A stretch of 64,000 nucleotides of DNA from the NCBI GenBank assembly GCA_905221605.1, contig CAJNDS010002608.1, positions 237,017 to 301,016 of the forward strand, in the 5' to 3' direction. Every line of letters begins with the position of its first letter. Position 1 is the stretch's first letter. The notes under the pieces were generated by a model. It was not told where the DNA came from. It saw only the letters and a list, made by a program, of their open reading frames with translations, and searched no databases. Source of the stretch: Symbiodinium natans. Taxonomy: Eukaryota; Sar; Dinophyceae; Suessiales; Symbiodiniaceae. Positions 38,101-49,061 of this stretch are shown here, one piece after another. Both the position numbers and the translations under genes were made by a program.

Positions 38101-38830
38101 CAGGCCATGAGCTTGGCAACATCTACAAAACGTCTGGACTTTCCCTTTTGTCGGGGACCGCCCTTTGAAGTTTCAGGCTTCCGGGCCTCACCCTTTGAGA
38201 TCCCAGATTGTTTCGGGTCCAACTCAAAATCAAGATCTCTAGTGCTGGGCGAGTTCAAAATCGGGCCTTCAGGCTATACACTACCCACAGCCTGCCAAAA
38301 TGCCTCCCCGTGGACGTGCCTGGTGTATCCTCCAACAGAGCCCCGGAGGGTAGGAGGTTCCCCCGTAGTAGAGCAGTCTTTGTGATCCCGTGTCAGGCCT
38401 GTCCAGTTTTTAATACCATGGCTTCTGGGGTCATACAACGCCTTTCGAATCTCGCGCTGCGTCTACACAAGTTTCACAGCGCTCACACGACTTCAGGTCG
38501 GTTTGCGCTTTGGCCTGTACATAACATAGGTTGACGTGACACGTGGACGTGACACATGAATGCTGTATATACCAGCCGCATATTGCAGATCAGGCAACGA
38601 GTGCTCATGGGGACAGCTCCAAGGCCGTTCTCCACACAGTGAACTCAGTAAATCAGTAAACCAAGCCCAAGTCATCGGAATGTCCGTGAGTGGGCTGAGG
38701 CCTCCAGCGATGCCCCGGAGGGCAGGCCTTCCAAGTGTTCCAGGTTGTTCGTGGTAGGTAAACCAATGGTAAACCATGGTAATCCCCATGTCATCACCGG
38801 TCAGCAGGCCTCCAGACTGAGATCCTCCAT
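38101..38830 (+). repeat. Degraded end of array 5
   Basis: Broken copies of both motif blocks remain: 'ctccaacagagccccggagggtaggagg' (CCCC at 38341) and 'cctccagcgatgccccggagggcaggccttccaagtgttcc' (CCCC at 38713). The latter is followed by a diverged 'catcaccggtcagcaggcctccagactgagatcctcc'. The sequence between them is largely unrelated. Confidence 0.8.
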
Positions 38831-40535
38831 GGGTGTGGTCCGGCCATCTGTGATCTGAACTGATTTGCGCAATCCGGCCACCAGATTTGGCGAGGTCCAT
38901 GCAGCCACCAGACGGAAGCATGCGCGGAAGTTCTCAAAAGCTGACCGTGCACGCTAGTATTACGATTGGAGTCAAAGCCTCCGAACGTCTCTGGGTGTTT
39001 TGCTGAGCAGTGTTTGTGTCCAGTTTTTTGCCGATCGTCAAGTTGCTTGCTCATTTTGTGCTCCTGTCTGGGTGTAGAGTCGTTGCATGTCTTCGCCCAG
39101 CAGAGAACCCCCAGCTCCCTCAACAGGTGTGACTGTCCACTGCCCTCATGCTCGAACCTTCTGCGTTCTGCAGTCCCTTCTCACGGCAGCAGCTTCCGAA
39201 CAGCGCCAAGATTGCATCGTAGGTGGTGGTGGAGGCTGGTGGTGGCACTCCACTACACTAAACAGTTTGCTCACCAAAACTCTTAAGTTCTGGTAGATGG
39301 CAGTACCCCGGACTGCAGGGTGGTTCACCTCAGCGAGCTTAAGCTGGGCGAACTCCCACATGGTTGTCTCTTTTGTGGGCTTTGGGGTTGGTTTTTTCAG
39401 TTGCCTCCAACCGTGGCCGGCGGTGCTTTTAGTCGAGGCACGTCACTTAGCGAAGCATGGTTGCAACGGAAGTGGACATTGGTATGGCTTGACCATAAAC
39501 GTTCCGGCGGACATGCAAGCTCCAAAGTCCCTGCGTCTTCTTCTTTTTTCGTCTCGAGATTCCACGAAGGTGTGACGGAATCCAGCAGGCGGGATCTGTG
39601 CATTGAGCTTTCACTCAAAAGTTGTCTCCAAGCAGCCTTGACAAACGCAGTCGGCCGTGCACTGTGTAAATACACACATGAGATGTACAAGAAATGTACA
39701 GAATATGTACAGCAGATGTACCGGTGCGGAAGCGCACACACACACAGAGTCAGTCAACCACGTGGCTGAAATCCCAATCGCAAGAACTATCTTTGTGAGC
39801 CCCATTTGAAGAGCTCAAAAGATGCTTGGACCTAAGCAAAGGCTCGGTCTCACACGACGACATCTTTCCAGTCTGAGCCGTGAAGGGCAGGAGGTCCGCG
39901 GAGGTTCAAAGTCCGGTCGTTGGTATCTTGCCCGCATCCCAAGGCGCAACTCACAAATGTCACAAGTCCAACCTTCAGAAGGTTCCTCGGTTCCTCCTCG
40001 CCAGATTCAATAACCAATGCGCATGACTCATGCCAGGCTGAGGCTTCAAATCGAATTCCAAGCGCCAACATGGCACTTTGACAAAAAAGAATGCAGTCTG
40101 AATTCGCAGTATGCGGCAAGATGAGCGTGCAGCACGATCATCTTGCAACTCACTTAAGAGCAGAAAAACGCAGGCCTTCTGAACGAACAGAACACCCTAC
40201 CACAGATACGCCAAGCTTGCGAACGAGCAGCATCCGGCGCAAACGCGCAGACTTGCGCGCCCACACGACGAAAATGCCAAGATGTGGCCCCTTTTTGAGA
40301 AATGGGCGGCCAGACGCAGATCACCGAAGCCCCATGGAGGAAGTTGTGTGTGTGGGTCAGAGTTGTAGAGCTCCGGGGCCAAGTTGACTGGTTGTCGCGG
40401 ACCAGGATCTTGATACCTGCACTTTGAGGCCCCGCCTCTGCCCCGCCATTGATTGGAAGGTCCACATCTCGCCCTCACTCGCTCACTGTCTGTCTCTCTT
40501 GTGGGGGCCAGGACCAGGGGCAATCTCTCTCTTTC

Positions 40536-40606
<71 letters not shown>

Positions 40607-43370
40607 CAATCGCAGTTCATGCCTGCTGCTTATGGCTTATTGTCTGTGCGTAAGGAGCCCTAAAGACAACCACTGCCAAGACAACATTTCCTGCAGATGG
40701 CGACGACTGCCCTCCCTCACCAAGAGCAGGCAAACTAGCAAGCCGTGCTACATACTGCGTAGAGCAGGCTGGGTATACAGTGTCTTTTGGTAGCTATCTA
40801 TCTGCTCATCCTACTCGCACAATGACTAAGCACTCTCCGAAGGGTCTGCCTAGCAAGCTGGCACACCATGCTACAACGGTCGACATCTGATCACATCCAG
40901 GGAAGCTGCCTGGCGCATCCATCACAGCTGAATCTTGGAGCAACCCGGAGATCTTGAGCCAAGATGTACAACTTCAAGCCATGACGAGAGCGAATGCAGA
41001 AGCGTGGAAAGCTGCCTGCTTTCTGGCAGGCGGGATTCTCTAAAAGCGGCACTTAGTATGAACAAGTGAGCTTCATGGTTAAGAATCTGCACCTAAACTT
41101 GTGCCGCAACTCGAACTGTCGCATGCCTTTACCTTCAGCGCGTCTTACCCTTGCTTGTAGAGAAGCCAGCATGCAAAGGCCACATGCTCCTTGCATTACA
41201 TGTACGAAAGAACTAAGAACATGTGCAACTGTCCCGGACCTACACAGACCCTCGTGCCATATCCACGGGTCGAAGTATCCTGCGCCGTTACATCATGTTT
41301 CGCGCTACTCTTTCTTGCCAGAAGACATGAAGAGACAGATTGCCAGTACGCCTACAGAGACCCGGCAGAACCGAGCCCCCGGTCATGATCGCACTGAAAG
41401 AAAGATCTTATTGTTTCCAGAATCTGGGATTTCGGGAGGCGAAATGGGGCATTCAGATCATTTGGGGCTGCCTCTTGAAACAATAATGACTGACTGCCCT
41501 TGGTCCTAACAGGCTACAACACAGAGGCTCCGTGCGATGAAGAAAGAAACCAGGAACAAGCTCTCCAACATGTCCTCAGAAGCCCAGAACTTTAGGGCTC
41601 GGGCTGCAAAGACGGCAGGGTTTAGGGACGTGCAGTTGGTTGAGAATGTGAGACTCAGCATCTCAATTTACGGAGCCCTTACGGCGGTTCAGAAGGCTTC
41701 TGCATCATGCTTGTCGGTTCATACCATGGGCCGAGTGTCAGGAAAGCCTAGTCACATCTAATCACAGACAGCACCCTCGGAGCCTTAAACCTACAAGGCA
41801 CTCTCCAGCCGAAGTCTTCAACCGAATGACCATCACGCCGACCAACCCACACACCCAGGCCTTGCCAGTCCCCGACCCCCAGCGAGCTCCTCCGGCGAAC
41901 AGGAAGAACGTCGCCTCAGTGCAGGATGAAGACAGGCCACCATGCTTTGAAAATCGAAAATACGTTTGGACCATACGTGCTTTCTTGGCTGCCACGTGCG
42001 GTGATGCCAGGATATGCCGGGGTTCCAGCAAATTCCTTCTGCCTCGAAGCCGTGATCAACCTTCGTGCAGCATTTGAGTCTTGAGACTTGAAGCCGTTAG
42101 GCTTCTGCATGGCTTGCATTATCTAATCTTGACTCCGAAAGTTGTTCAACAACCATGTCCGGCTTTGTGTTACTGTGATGCTAGGAGCCAGCACCGGCCT
42201 CGAACCCACTCGGTAGCACACCTGTCCACGAAACATGCGGCACACCCTGCTTCATTCAGCATCGGAAATCTAGCGCCTGATTCCTCCGGCTGTTCTTGCA
42301 GCCTTGACAGATTCCTCCAATCCCGCGCCTCCGCAGTGCACCGCTCCACGCCTAAGCGGGAACTACGACTTGGTGGACACCTAGGGGTTGGATGTCGGGG
42401 GGATGCTTGGTATTTTGGGGCCCAGGGTGCAATTAAGATGCCTCAAGATTTTCTGATATTTTCTGCCCAGCCCTTCATGGCAAGCGGAAGGCGCGGCAAG
42501 CACTCTGAGTTCAGCGCCGCTTGGTGATCGGCTTCAGCTGTTTCATGGCTGCCCCGCAGAAGGAGGGACTACGTGGCTGAGGGGATGGTTGGGGATTCTG
42601 GCAGGCATAGAACCGGGCAGAGAACCTCGCAGTGCACAGCAAGGTGGTAACCTGAGCTAGCTTGACGCAAAACAGCTGCTTGAACGGTCTCCACATGTCA
42701 ACCTGAATGTGATTGGATGCAAGTCTCTTCAAACTCTAAGCTTAAGCCCTAAGACTTAAAGATCTTGAAAGCCTCATGGCAAAATCTCTTTCTGCTGGTT
42801 CCAAATAAAAAAAAAAAAACTACGCTCAGTGACAAAAAATAACGGTACGACTAGGGATAGGGCCTATGCCAAGCATGGCGCAAACGATCGGCGCATCATT
42901 CGGTAGCGCTTGGTGTGGGGCTCTAGGCTTTCAAGTAGCATTGAACCACCGGAGCTGTTGGTGGCCACCAGATGTCACACTGGCAAAGTTTGGAGACCCC
43001 TAGATTGGTCCGGAGCCAGTTTGCAAAAATGTGCTGAGAGCAGTCAAACAAGCATCTCATCGACTGTCACTCACTTTTCACTCCATGCATGGGCAAGGGA
43101 GTGCCTCCGTACTTCCTTCACCCGAAGCCTGTACATTCTGTAGTCCCCTACGTGCCATCGCAAGTCAAGGAGCTTTGGGAGGCTAATCCTCGCAGCAAGG
43201 AAGCTCGAACCTCACGGGGATCGACGCTTCTTGGTCGAATCGGGCGCGAGGTCGAAGACATGCAAAACCACGGGCTTGCGAAGCCCTCCCATCCCGCCGG
43301 ACTGACCAATGGGATGGGATAGGAAGATATACGAAGATCAAGCAGAAGAGGTCGTCTTCCAGCATTTCTT
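38831..43370. other. Gene-poor spacer, no gene recognised
   Basis: I see no domain, RNA gene or tandem array. Open frames up to about 149 codons occur on both strands, but none shows a recognisable motif and none has an overlapping-free long frame that would make it convincing. Simple repeats are present: a short CA run near 39738, the CT tract at 40524-40596 and a run of about twelve A at 42808-42819. Confidence 0.5.
40524..40596. repeat. (CT)n polypyrimidine tract
   Basis: About 73 bp of almost pure CT on the + strand, broken by a few TTT and one gap. It opens spurious serine/leucine frames on the + strand, which I do not annotate. Confidence 0.97.
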
Positions 43371-43372
43371 GC

Positions 43373-44659
43373 TCAGTTGGCCAAGACGAAAAGGGAGCCT
43401 TCGTGCTCCATCTGGCGGATGCAATCCAGATCACTGGCCAGCACATCCGGATCGGAGTGCACCAAGACACACATCCCTATGAGGCCAAAAAGATCGATGG
43501 TCTTCTCCACACGATGGCCTGCATGAAGATTCTCCTCCAGGAACACCACGGACTTGAGCTCTCGAACCTTCTGGAACTGCGTGGCTTCTACCTGCCCCTC
43601 ATGGTACGAGACCAGCATGGACACCTGCCCAGATGCCAAAAATGGAGGTGGCACATCGGGAAGGCTGTCAAAGGCCTCAGCATTCAGGAAGGCATCCACG
43701 CACGCATCGACCTGGGTGTACCCCGTCATGGCTCGTGCCAAGGGCATCCAGGAGCCCGCAGCCCCATGGCAACGGCTGTTAACTTCCACCAGGCAGGGTC
43801 CTGTCTCAGTCATCATCACCTCCGTGTGGGTGGCACCATCGGAGATGCGCAATGCATCCAGGCACCCCCGGGTGTAGGCAATGAGTTCCTGGGCAACGGG
43901 GCCGTCAGGCAACACGCACTGCTGGCCGAAGCATACGAAGCCAGCGCCATTGGCAGGGCGGCGGTCGTAGACCCAGACCATGGTGGTTTTGTGCACACCG
44001 TCACGGGATACGTGATCAACGATGTACTCCGTGCCTTTGAGGTACTCCTGCAGCAACACGGCTGCCCCCTGGGCGCCGCACTTGCGCTGAGAGGACATCA
44101 GCAGCTGGAAGTGCTCCTCCACTTCCGCCAGGCTGTGGCAAAGTTTCACCCCATCAGAGCCCGCAGACTCCACAGGCTTAACTGCTTAACAATCATCGGC
44201 AGCACCTCGGTCTCAGCGAAGTCCTTAACCTCGTTCCAAGCCCTGCCACACAGCGCACAGCACGCAAGCCGAAGGCCTTGACGGCATCCTGCTGCACCTG
44301 TCGCGGCGGTTGGCCATGCCTTTCGTGGTGTTGCCCCGGAGACCCATGTGCTCTGACAGTGCATCTGCCAACTTCACGCCCGTTTCTCCGCCACAGATCA
44401 ACGCCAGCGGTTCGCTGCAGTTCGCCGCCTTGCGCACCGCATCGGCGGTGAGGGCCAAGGTGTCCTGCTCATCCACTTCTGCCAGGAACTTTTCTGGAAA
44501 GCCCTTGGCTGCCTTGGGCAGGTGGTCGCGGTTCTCACCACATTCCTTTGTCCAGAGGGCAATCACTGCGTAACCTCGCAGGTCAAGCTCAGGAGCCAAC
44601 ATAGCTCCAGTGGAGTAAGGGTCGACCAGGACTACGCAGCGAGGCGCCACGGACTCCAT
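43373..44659 (-). pseudogene. ATP-grasp ligase-like protein, disrupted by frame changes
   Basis: A single block of about 430 codons without visible introns that reads as an ATP-grasp ligase of the carboxylate-amine type (ADP-forming; substrate unknown). The ATG at 44659 starts an N-terminal part with a Rossmann-like opening (VVLVDPYSTG) and the family-typical 'CGGETGVKLADALSEHMGLRGN'-like stretch. The ATP-binding loop (MIVK then PVESAGSDGV), the LQEYLKGTEYIVD segment and the metal-binding 'CLVEVNSRCHG' follow, and the end is at 43373. The frame breaks three times between 44300 and 44176. Around 44298 and 44244 one base seems missing. At 44176-44190 an 8-bp tandem duplication (gcttaact) splits the ATP loop. 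The net change is +6, so the N- and C-terminal parts share a frame, but that frame has a stop at 44225. A retroposed pseudogene or assembly errors are the main alternatives. Confidence 0.8.
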
Positions 44660-46300
44660 CGTGCTACCCCGGCACATGGCTGCAAGAACGAAGAACGTCG
44701 AAGACAAAATGCGTGGCAAACCTCTCTTGAGCAAGTTTCTCAGAATGAGCGAGCATGTGGCAACAGCCGTCCTCAACCATTGAAGTACGAGATGCAATCG
44801 GCTAAGCCCGCAAACGCCTCATCCCTACACATGTGCCTGCCAGCACCACGAGTTTGCTTCCTGGGTTGAGCACTTCGGACTCAGGACGGCTAAGGGACTC
44901 TACGTTCCTCCTTTCCGCCTTTCGGCCCTACAAGATCAAAAGATTTTTGGCCTTCTGGCAATGACAAGTCTCAGCTCCCTCGCCTGCCCAAAAGAGAGCC
45001 AGAAGATCTTTGTTTTTGAAGGACATGTAACGGACATAAAGGTGCCCAGTTTCATGCTGCCCTTGCTAGGAGCACATCGCCGTCGAAACCTAAACACAAA
45101 GCTGAATGAGGGTTTGGAGCTGAGGGTTTACAGTTTTGGACCCGGAACCCTTACGGCCTCCTCCAACTGACCTACACTGCGCAAATAACCTACTTCGTGG
45201 GCCTGGGGTACTCGGGGAGCTTGCCTTCCGTCCAAGGCCGTAGCAACAGGACATCTGCGACCTGTGCGAAGTGTTGTGTGTTCTGAAGTTTCGCCTGGGA
45301 GCAAGACTCCTACGGACCTCACCCTTGAAGACCACAGAAGCCGAGCCCACGATCTCCCGTACATGGCACGTGCACCTGACACGCACCAGAGTTTCAGGAT
45401 TCTTGATGTTCAGGGTCACTTGGCCCGAAATCTGGATCGCACGCGTTAAGTTCCTGTGACTCCCTAACCAGGATGCCATACACGTGGCTATGCCTCAACG
45501 CCTGGAGCCCATGCCTCCCTTGCACACTAGCTCCGACTGTCACATGGTGTGAAGTTCTTGAAGTTCTTGCTGTGCCGTAGCAAGCTGGCAACTCGACCTT
45601 GGAGAGCTCGAGCAGGTAAGTGGGATGCCATGGATGTGGCGCGGAGCAGACTTTTGCTGACGAACCCCAAACCTGAGCATTCCCAATTCTTCCACCCGTC
45701 TCTCATTTTGGCAACGCGGGGTCTGGGTCTTGTGAAATGACATATCACACCGCATCCTGATGCCACTTATAAGTCGGGAGCGTCGGCACACTCCGGTGCT
45801 GACACTCCGCAAGAGCTGTGCAATCCGCTCGCTGCCCCATGCTGTTCCGTTAACACAACGTGACGTAGCTGCAGATGAAAAAGATGCATCGGGCAGAACG
45901 CTGCAAACTTTGCTTACAGGAAGATTCAAGCTCTAAAGTCTCAAAGTGTGGCTCCAGGTGCTCTCGACCACAGAGCGAGCTTCCGCGCAAGGCCGCAAGG
46001 CCACCCGACCGATCCAGGAGGTTTCTGAAGGCGCTGTGAAACTCAAGGCAGCCTGTCGACTCGAGCGCCAACTTGACGCCGATCTCGGAGCTACCTTGCG
46101 CCCTTCAAGCCTTCAGCCTCAAGATCTCAAGGGGCAGACTCTCAATCCAGACAACTCGAATGACATACATGAATGACTTGTCTCATCTGTGCAAGCGGCC
46201 AACCTGTACGGGCCGTCGAATTCAGAATTATGCACAAACCTACAGCAGATCTACTCGTCGACTCACCGGCTTTTTAGGTCGGTCCTGATGGCACTGCAAG
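44660..46300. other. Intergenic, no gene recognised
   Basis: I see no conserved domain on either strand. Upstream of the ATP-grasp start the frame stays open to 44797 without family similarity. A search for a relict spliced leader in front of that start gave only a 7-base match (cttgagc near 44733), which is not meaningful. Confidence 0.5.
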
Positions 46301-46311
46301 GGACAGATACC

Positions 46312-46960
46312 TCAAGCACCTCTGAGCACGTGTACCTGACTGCACCAGGAATGCTCAGTTCCCAGCTTTAGCCCCCTGCCGTGCCGAGCTTTCTTTTGGC
46401 GTCCACTTTGATCCACCCTAAGGAGCTGGAGGTTGGCCCGGCTATGCTCGATGGCACATCCTGGCAAAGCCCCAAAAGGAACAAGGCAGAACGTGGGAGG
46501 ACATTGTATGTCCAATGATGTCCAATGCAAACACGACCAAGCAATACCAAACACACTCAGCTCCTCCGTTTTCCAAGTGAACACGCTCATGGCGCAGGCC
46601 CCAGCAGCAGCATTGCTGGCATTGTCCTGCCAGCCTGCTGTAGCAGCCTCATCTTGTTCATGCTCCTGTGATGCTCGTGCCAGCTGGCCCGCGTCGTTTG
46701 GAGAGAGCGCTGTGAACTTGAGCAGCTCCTCAACGTCTCCCGGACTGGAAGCCAATCGCAACCTCAGCAAGATCTTGCGATCTTCACCAACATCCTCCAC
46801 CAGATCCCGCACCGTGATCTCCCGCAGCTCCTGCATGCTGGAGTCCCAGGTCTCCGCTGCTTTGAGCCCCGTCACCTCCGCAATGGGCCCACAGTCCAGG
46901 ACCCACCGTGCTGCCCGCACTAAGGCATCGACGGTGTCCTGACCAGGGAGGCAAAAGGAA
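46312..46960 (-). CDS. Coding-looking block of an unrecognised protein, part 4 (most 3')
   Basis: The open block starts with 'FCLPGQDTVDALVRAARW' just upstream of the internal methionine at 46920 and continues with 'WVLDCGPIAEVTGLKAAETW' and an acidic, leucine-rich stretch (LVEDVGEDRKILLRLRLAS). The composition is that of a real soluble protein. The C-terminal 80 codons of the open frame (below about 46560) are low-quality and probably lie past an exon end, near 'VFTWKTEEL'. I do not recognise the family. It follows the block ending at about 46990 on the same strand and is probably the next exon. Confidence 0.45.
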
Positions 46961-46961
46961 A

Positions 46962-47996
46962 TCAGCTCTTAAAGAGACATGCTCGACATACTCTACAGCA
47001 GCTGGCTTGCGGTAAGGATGCGTCCTGCCCCGAGAACACCAAGTGCTTGTGATGATCGTGATCGTCCTCTGGACTCGAAGTTCCAACATGGAGCTTCAGG
47101 TATACTGGGTCGATGCAGGGTGCCAGCCGCAAATTGCATCCCACTTGAGGCATGTCTGTGCTGTACTGGATGATATCGACCGCATCCTCTAGCAACTCCT
47201 CAGGATCTAAGACTGGACCGTCAGCTTCACACAGAAGCCCGGCTGCAAAGACCCTCTGAAGGACCATCAGCTGCTTTCGCAAGCCGGACATGGAACTATG
47301 CGGCACCACCCAAAAGCATCCTTGCTCTTGCAGGTCAGTAGATGCCAAGTCCGCAGAACCAGTGTCCTCGAGCTTCAGAACACTCAAGGAGGTCCGAGCC
47401 GCAAGCTTCAACTTCAAAGCCTCCGTCATAGTGTCCTCCACAAGAACAGGTTCGGCAGATAGTAGATCTAGAATGGGAGTATCAGATGCTGCGGCTTCAT
47501 GAGCATGCTGGCAGCAAGAGATTCCCGCATCCCAGAGAAGCACGAGGGAAGTGCCGACCATACCGGAACTGGCCAAAGCAGCAAGCACATGTCTGTGCTG
47601 CTCGAGTGCCGGGTTCTGTGGCAGTTTGCCTTGCATGTAGGCATCCAATGCTGCCCTTACATTCCCCAAGTTGGCTTGAACTGCCATGGGGAACGTGAGG
47701 ACGTCGGTACTCGCAATCGTTGGCACATCCACCGTGACTTGGACGTCTTGTGCTTTGGTGATATGCAGATCCCCAATGCGATCGGCATATGCATGCAAAG
47801 GAGCGTCCTTTGCCAGGATGGCAAGGCCTGCATCTGCCAGATCATATTCCTCTGCATCTGCTCCGATCTTCTCAAGAACGTGTAATCCGGTCCAGTCCTG
47901 TTCAACCAGCACCGTTTCGAGGCAAGACCCGTCAAAGCTGTGAACCATGGACTGCACCAGCACCTGTACGGGCGGCTGAGAGGTCGTTGATGACAC
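46962..47996 (-). CDS. Coding-looking block of an unrecognised protein, part 3
   Basis: A 344-codon open block with a balanced, protein-like composition. Near its start is a stretch that could fold as a ubiquitin-like domain: a strand pair (VLVQSMVHSFDG, CLETVLVEQDWTG), a helix (LHVLEKIGAD) and later 'ITKAQDVQVTV'. Helical segments follow (AVQANLGNVRAALDAYMQG, LRKQLMVLQRVFAAGLL). The histidine- and acid-rich 'SSPEDDHDHHKHL' lies near the end. The last 20 codons are cysteine-rich and probably intronic. The true exon start is unclear because the first methionine has no supporting context. It may belong to the same gene as its neighbours at 46.3 and 48.0-49.1 kb. Function unknown. Confidence 0.5.
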   Translation of the reverse strand: MSSTTSQPPVQVLVQSMVHSFDGSCLETVLVEQDWTGLHVLEKIGADAEEYDLADAGLAILAKDAPLHAYADRIGDLHITKAQDVQVTVDVPTIASTDVLTFPMAVQANLGNVRAALDAYMQGKLPQNPALEQHRHVLAALASSGMVGTSLVLLWDAGISCCQHAHEAAASDTPILDLLSAEPVLVEDTMTEALKLKLAARTSLSVLKLEDTGSADLASTDLQEQGCFWVVPHSSMSGLRKQLMVLQRVFAAGLLCEADGPVLDPEELLEDAVDIIQYSTDMPQVGCNLRLAPCIDPVYLKLHVGTSSPEDDHDHHKHLVFSGQDASLPQASCCRVCRACLFKS

Positions 47997-48043
47997 ATGC
48001 CATGAAAGAACCCTGGGTTACTCTGCTATCTGCCATGTTGTAA

Positions 48044-48463
48044 CTACGCGTGTGCCTCGATGGAAATTGCAGAGACCCCGTCCGAAGGCTCACCATGGTG
48101 CAGTGCATCCCAGGTCTCAAGCTTCTGGGCGCCTGTGGCGGTGCGCAGGACCAGCGCCAATTGCTCAGGCTTGGGCAACTTCACGCACGAGGGTGCACAA
48201 AGCACCAGTTGCGACAGCACTTCTTGGATCCTCCGGCTGCGCAAGGCCCAAATCGGCACCGAATCGTTACTGTACAGCGTCAGCGACAGTGGGCAGATTT
48301 CCCTCCGACGCTTGAGGCTGCAGTTGGCAGCATCTGCCTCTGGAAGAGGCACGGTGCCAGACCACAAACCTGAAGGACTCCACAGCACCAGCTCCTCTTC
48401 GGCGTCATGGCGCGAAGCGGCCTGCACAATCCTCAGCGCAGTACGGGCGAGCACTGCTGTCAC
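48044..48463 (-). CDS. Coding-looking block of an unrecognised protein, part 2
   Basis: A 139-codon block ending in a stop at 48044 that looks coding throughout: 'HDAEEELVLWSPSGLWSG', 'ICPLSLTLYSNDSVPIW', 'RRIQEVLSQLVLCAPSCVK' and 'PEQLALVLRTATGAQKLETW'. The pattern strand, strand, helix (IQEVLSQLV), strand again suggests a ubiquitin-like fold, but no signature residues settle it. It overlaps the 3' end of the neighbouring open block (48405-49061) in another frame, so an intron must separate them; a possible acceptor lies near 48465. The frame ends shortly before the next block begins at 47996. Confidence 0.5.
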   Translation of the reverse strand: MTAVLARTALRIVQAASRHDAEEELVLWSPSGLWSGTVPLPEADAANCSLKRRREICPLSLTLYSNDSVPIWALRSRRIQEVLSQLVLCAPSCVKLPKPEQLALVLRTATGAQKLETWDALHHGEPSDGVSAISIEAHA

Positions 48464-48559
48464 CGTGACATACTGCTACGACCTTATGCCGGTGCTTCAT
48501 GGAAACCGGTGGAATGCCGAGGATCTCAGAGGGACTGGCACTATGAGCTAGATGACAGC

Positions 48560-49061
48560 TCCGACGCCATTGCCGGAGGTGCCAACACTTCGGATGACCT
48601 TTCAGCGCTACATTACGAGCACCTCGAACTACGAACTTCACCATTCTTGCCAAGTAACTTGAGGCATGGAAACGCAGGCCGTCACCATTCTCTGTCATGA
48701 AGTCACCAAGCCGCAGGGTGGGATTTGCCAACTGCATGGTCCTCAGGTTGAGATGAGTCAAGTACCTTATACAAGTATTTGAAGCACAGCTTGGAAGGAT
48801 GTCGGAGAACATGTTCACTCCAAGGCTCTCATCGGCAAGCACGAATGGAGGATCCAGCACGCCATCTCGCTGCAGCAGAGCTGCAAGTTGCTTCACCGTA
48901 GCTTCGGTGTACATCCGCTGTACCCAAGGTCTCCGTGACGGGACGGTGACAGTGACCGACACTACCTGCCCAAGCTCAAGTTCAAGCAGCTTCTTGTACT
49001 CAACATGGCTGACTAATGTCAAACCAGCATCTGGAGCGCCTGGGACAATGGAACTATCCAC
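48560..49061 (-). CDS. Coding-looking block of an unrecognised protein, part 1
   Basis: The convincing part of this frame runs from about 49057, just after a possible acceptor (GATAG), to about 48640. It includes 'VEYKKLLELELGQVVSVTV', 'RMYTEATVKQLAALLQRDG' and 'YLTHLNLRTMQLANPTLRLG', then 'ARMVKF' followed by GTAGTTCG, a possible donor. The strand-loop-helix order (VTVTVP, then ATVKQLAALLQ) resembles the first half of a ubiquitin-like domain. The frame remains open to 48405 but the composition deteriorates. I do not recognise the protein. It may start a gene of its own or continue the RNF213-like gene upstream. Confidence 0.45.

Noticed and set aside
39320-39769. 149-codon + strand frame in the gene-poor spacer
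   Set aside because: Low-complexity, cysteine/tryptophan-rich start and no recognisable motif; overlapping frames of similar length exist on both strands.
40449-40793. + strand frames over the CT tract coding for serine/leucine runs
   Set aside because: Produced by the CT repeat; all three frames are open there and the flanks have no protein-like features.
41580-41630. TTTAGGG-like heptamers near 41589 and 41618, as telomere repeats
   Set aside because: Only isolated single copies; no tandem run.
43403-44281. A 292-codon + strand frame opposite the ATP-grasp sequence
   Set aside because: It is the antisense shadow of the ATP-grasp coding strand, whose motifs are clear on the - strand.
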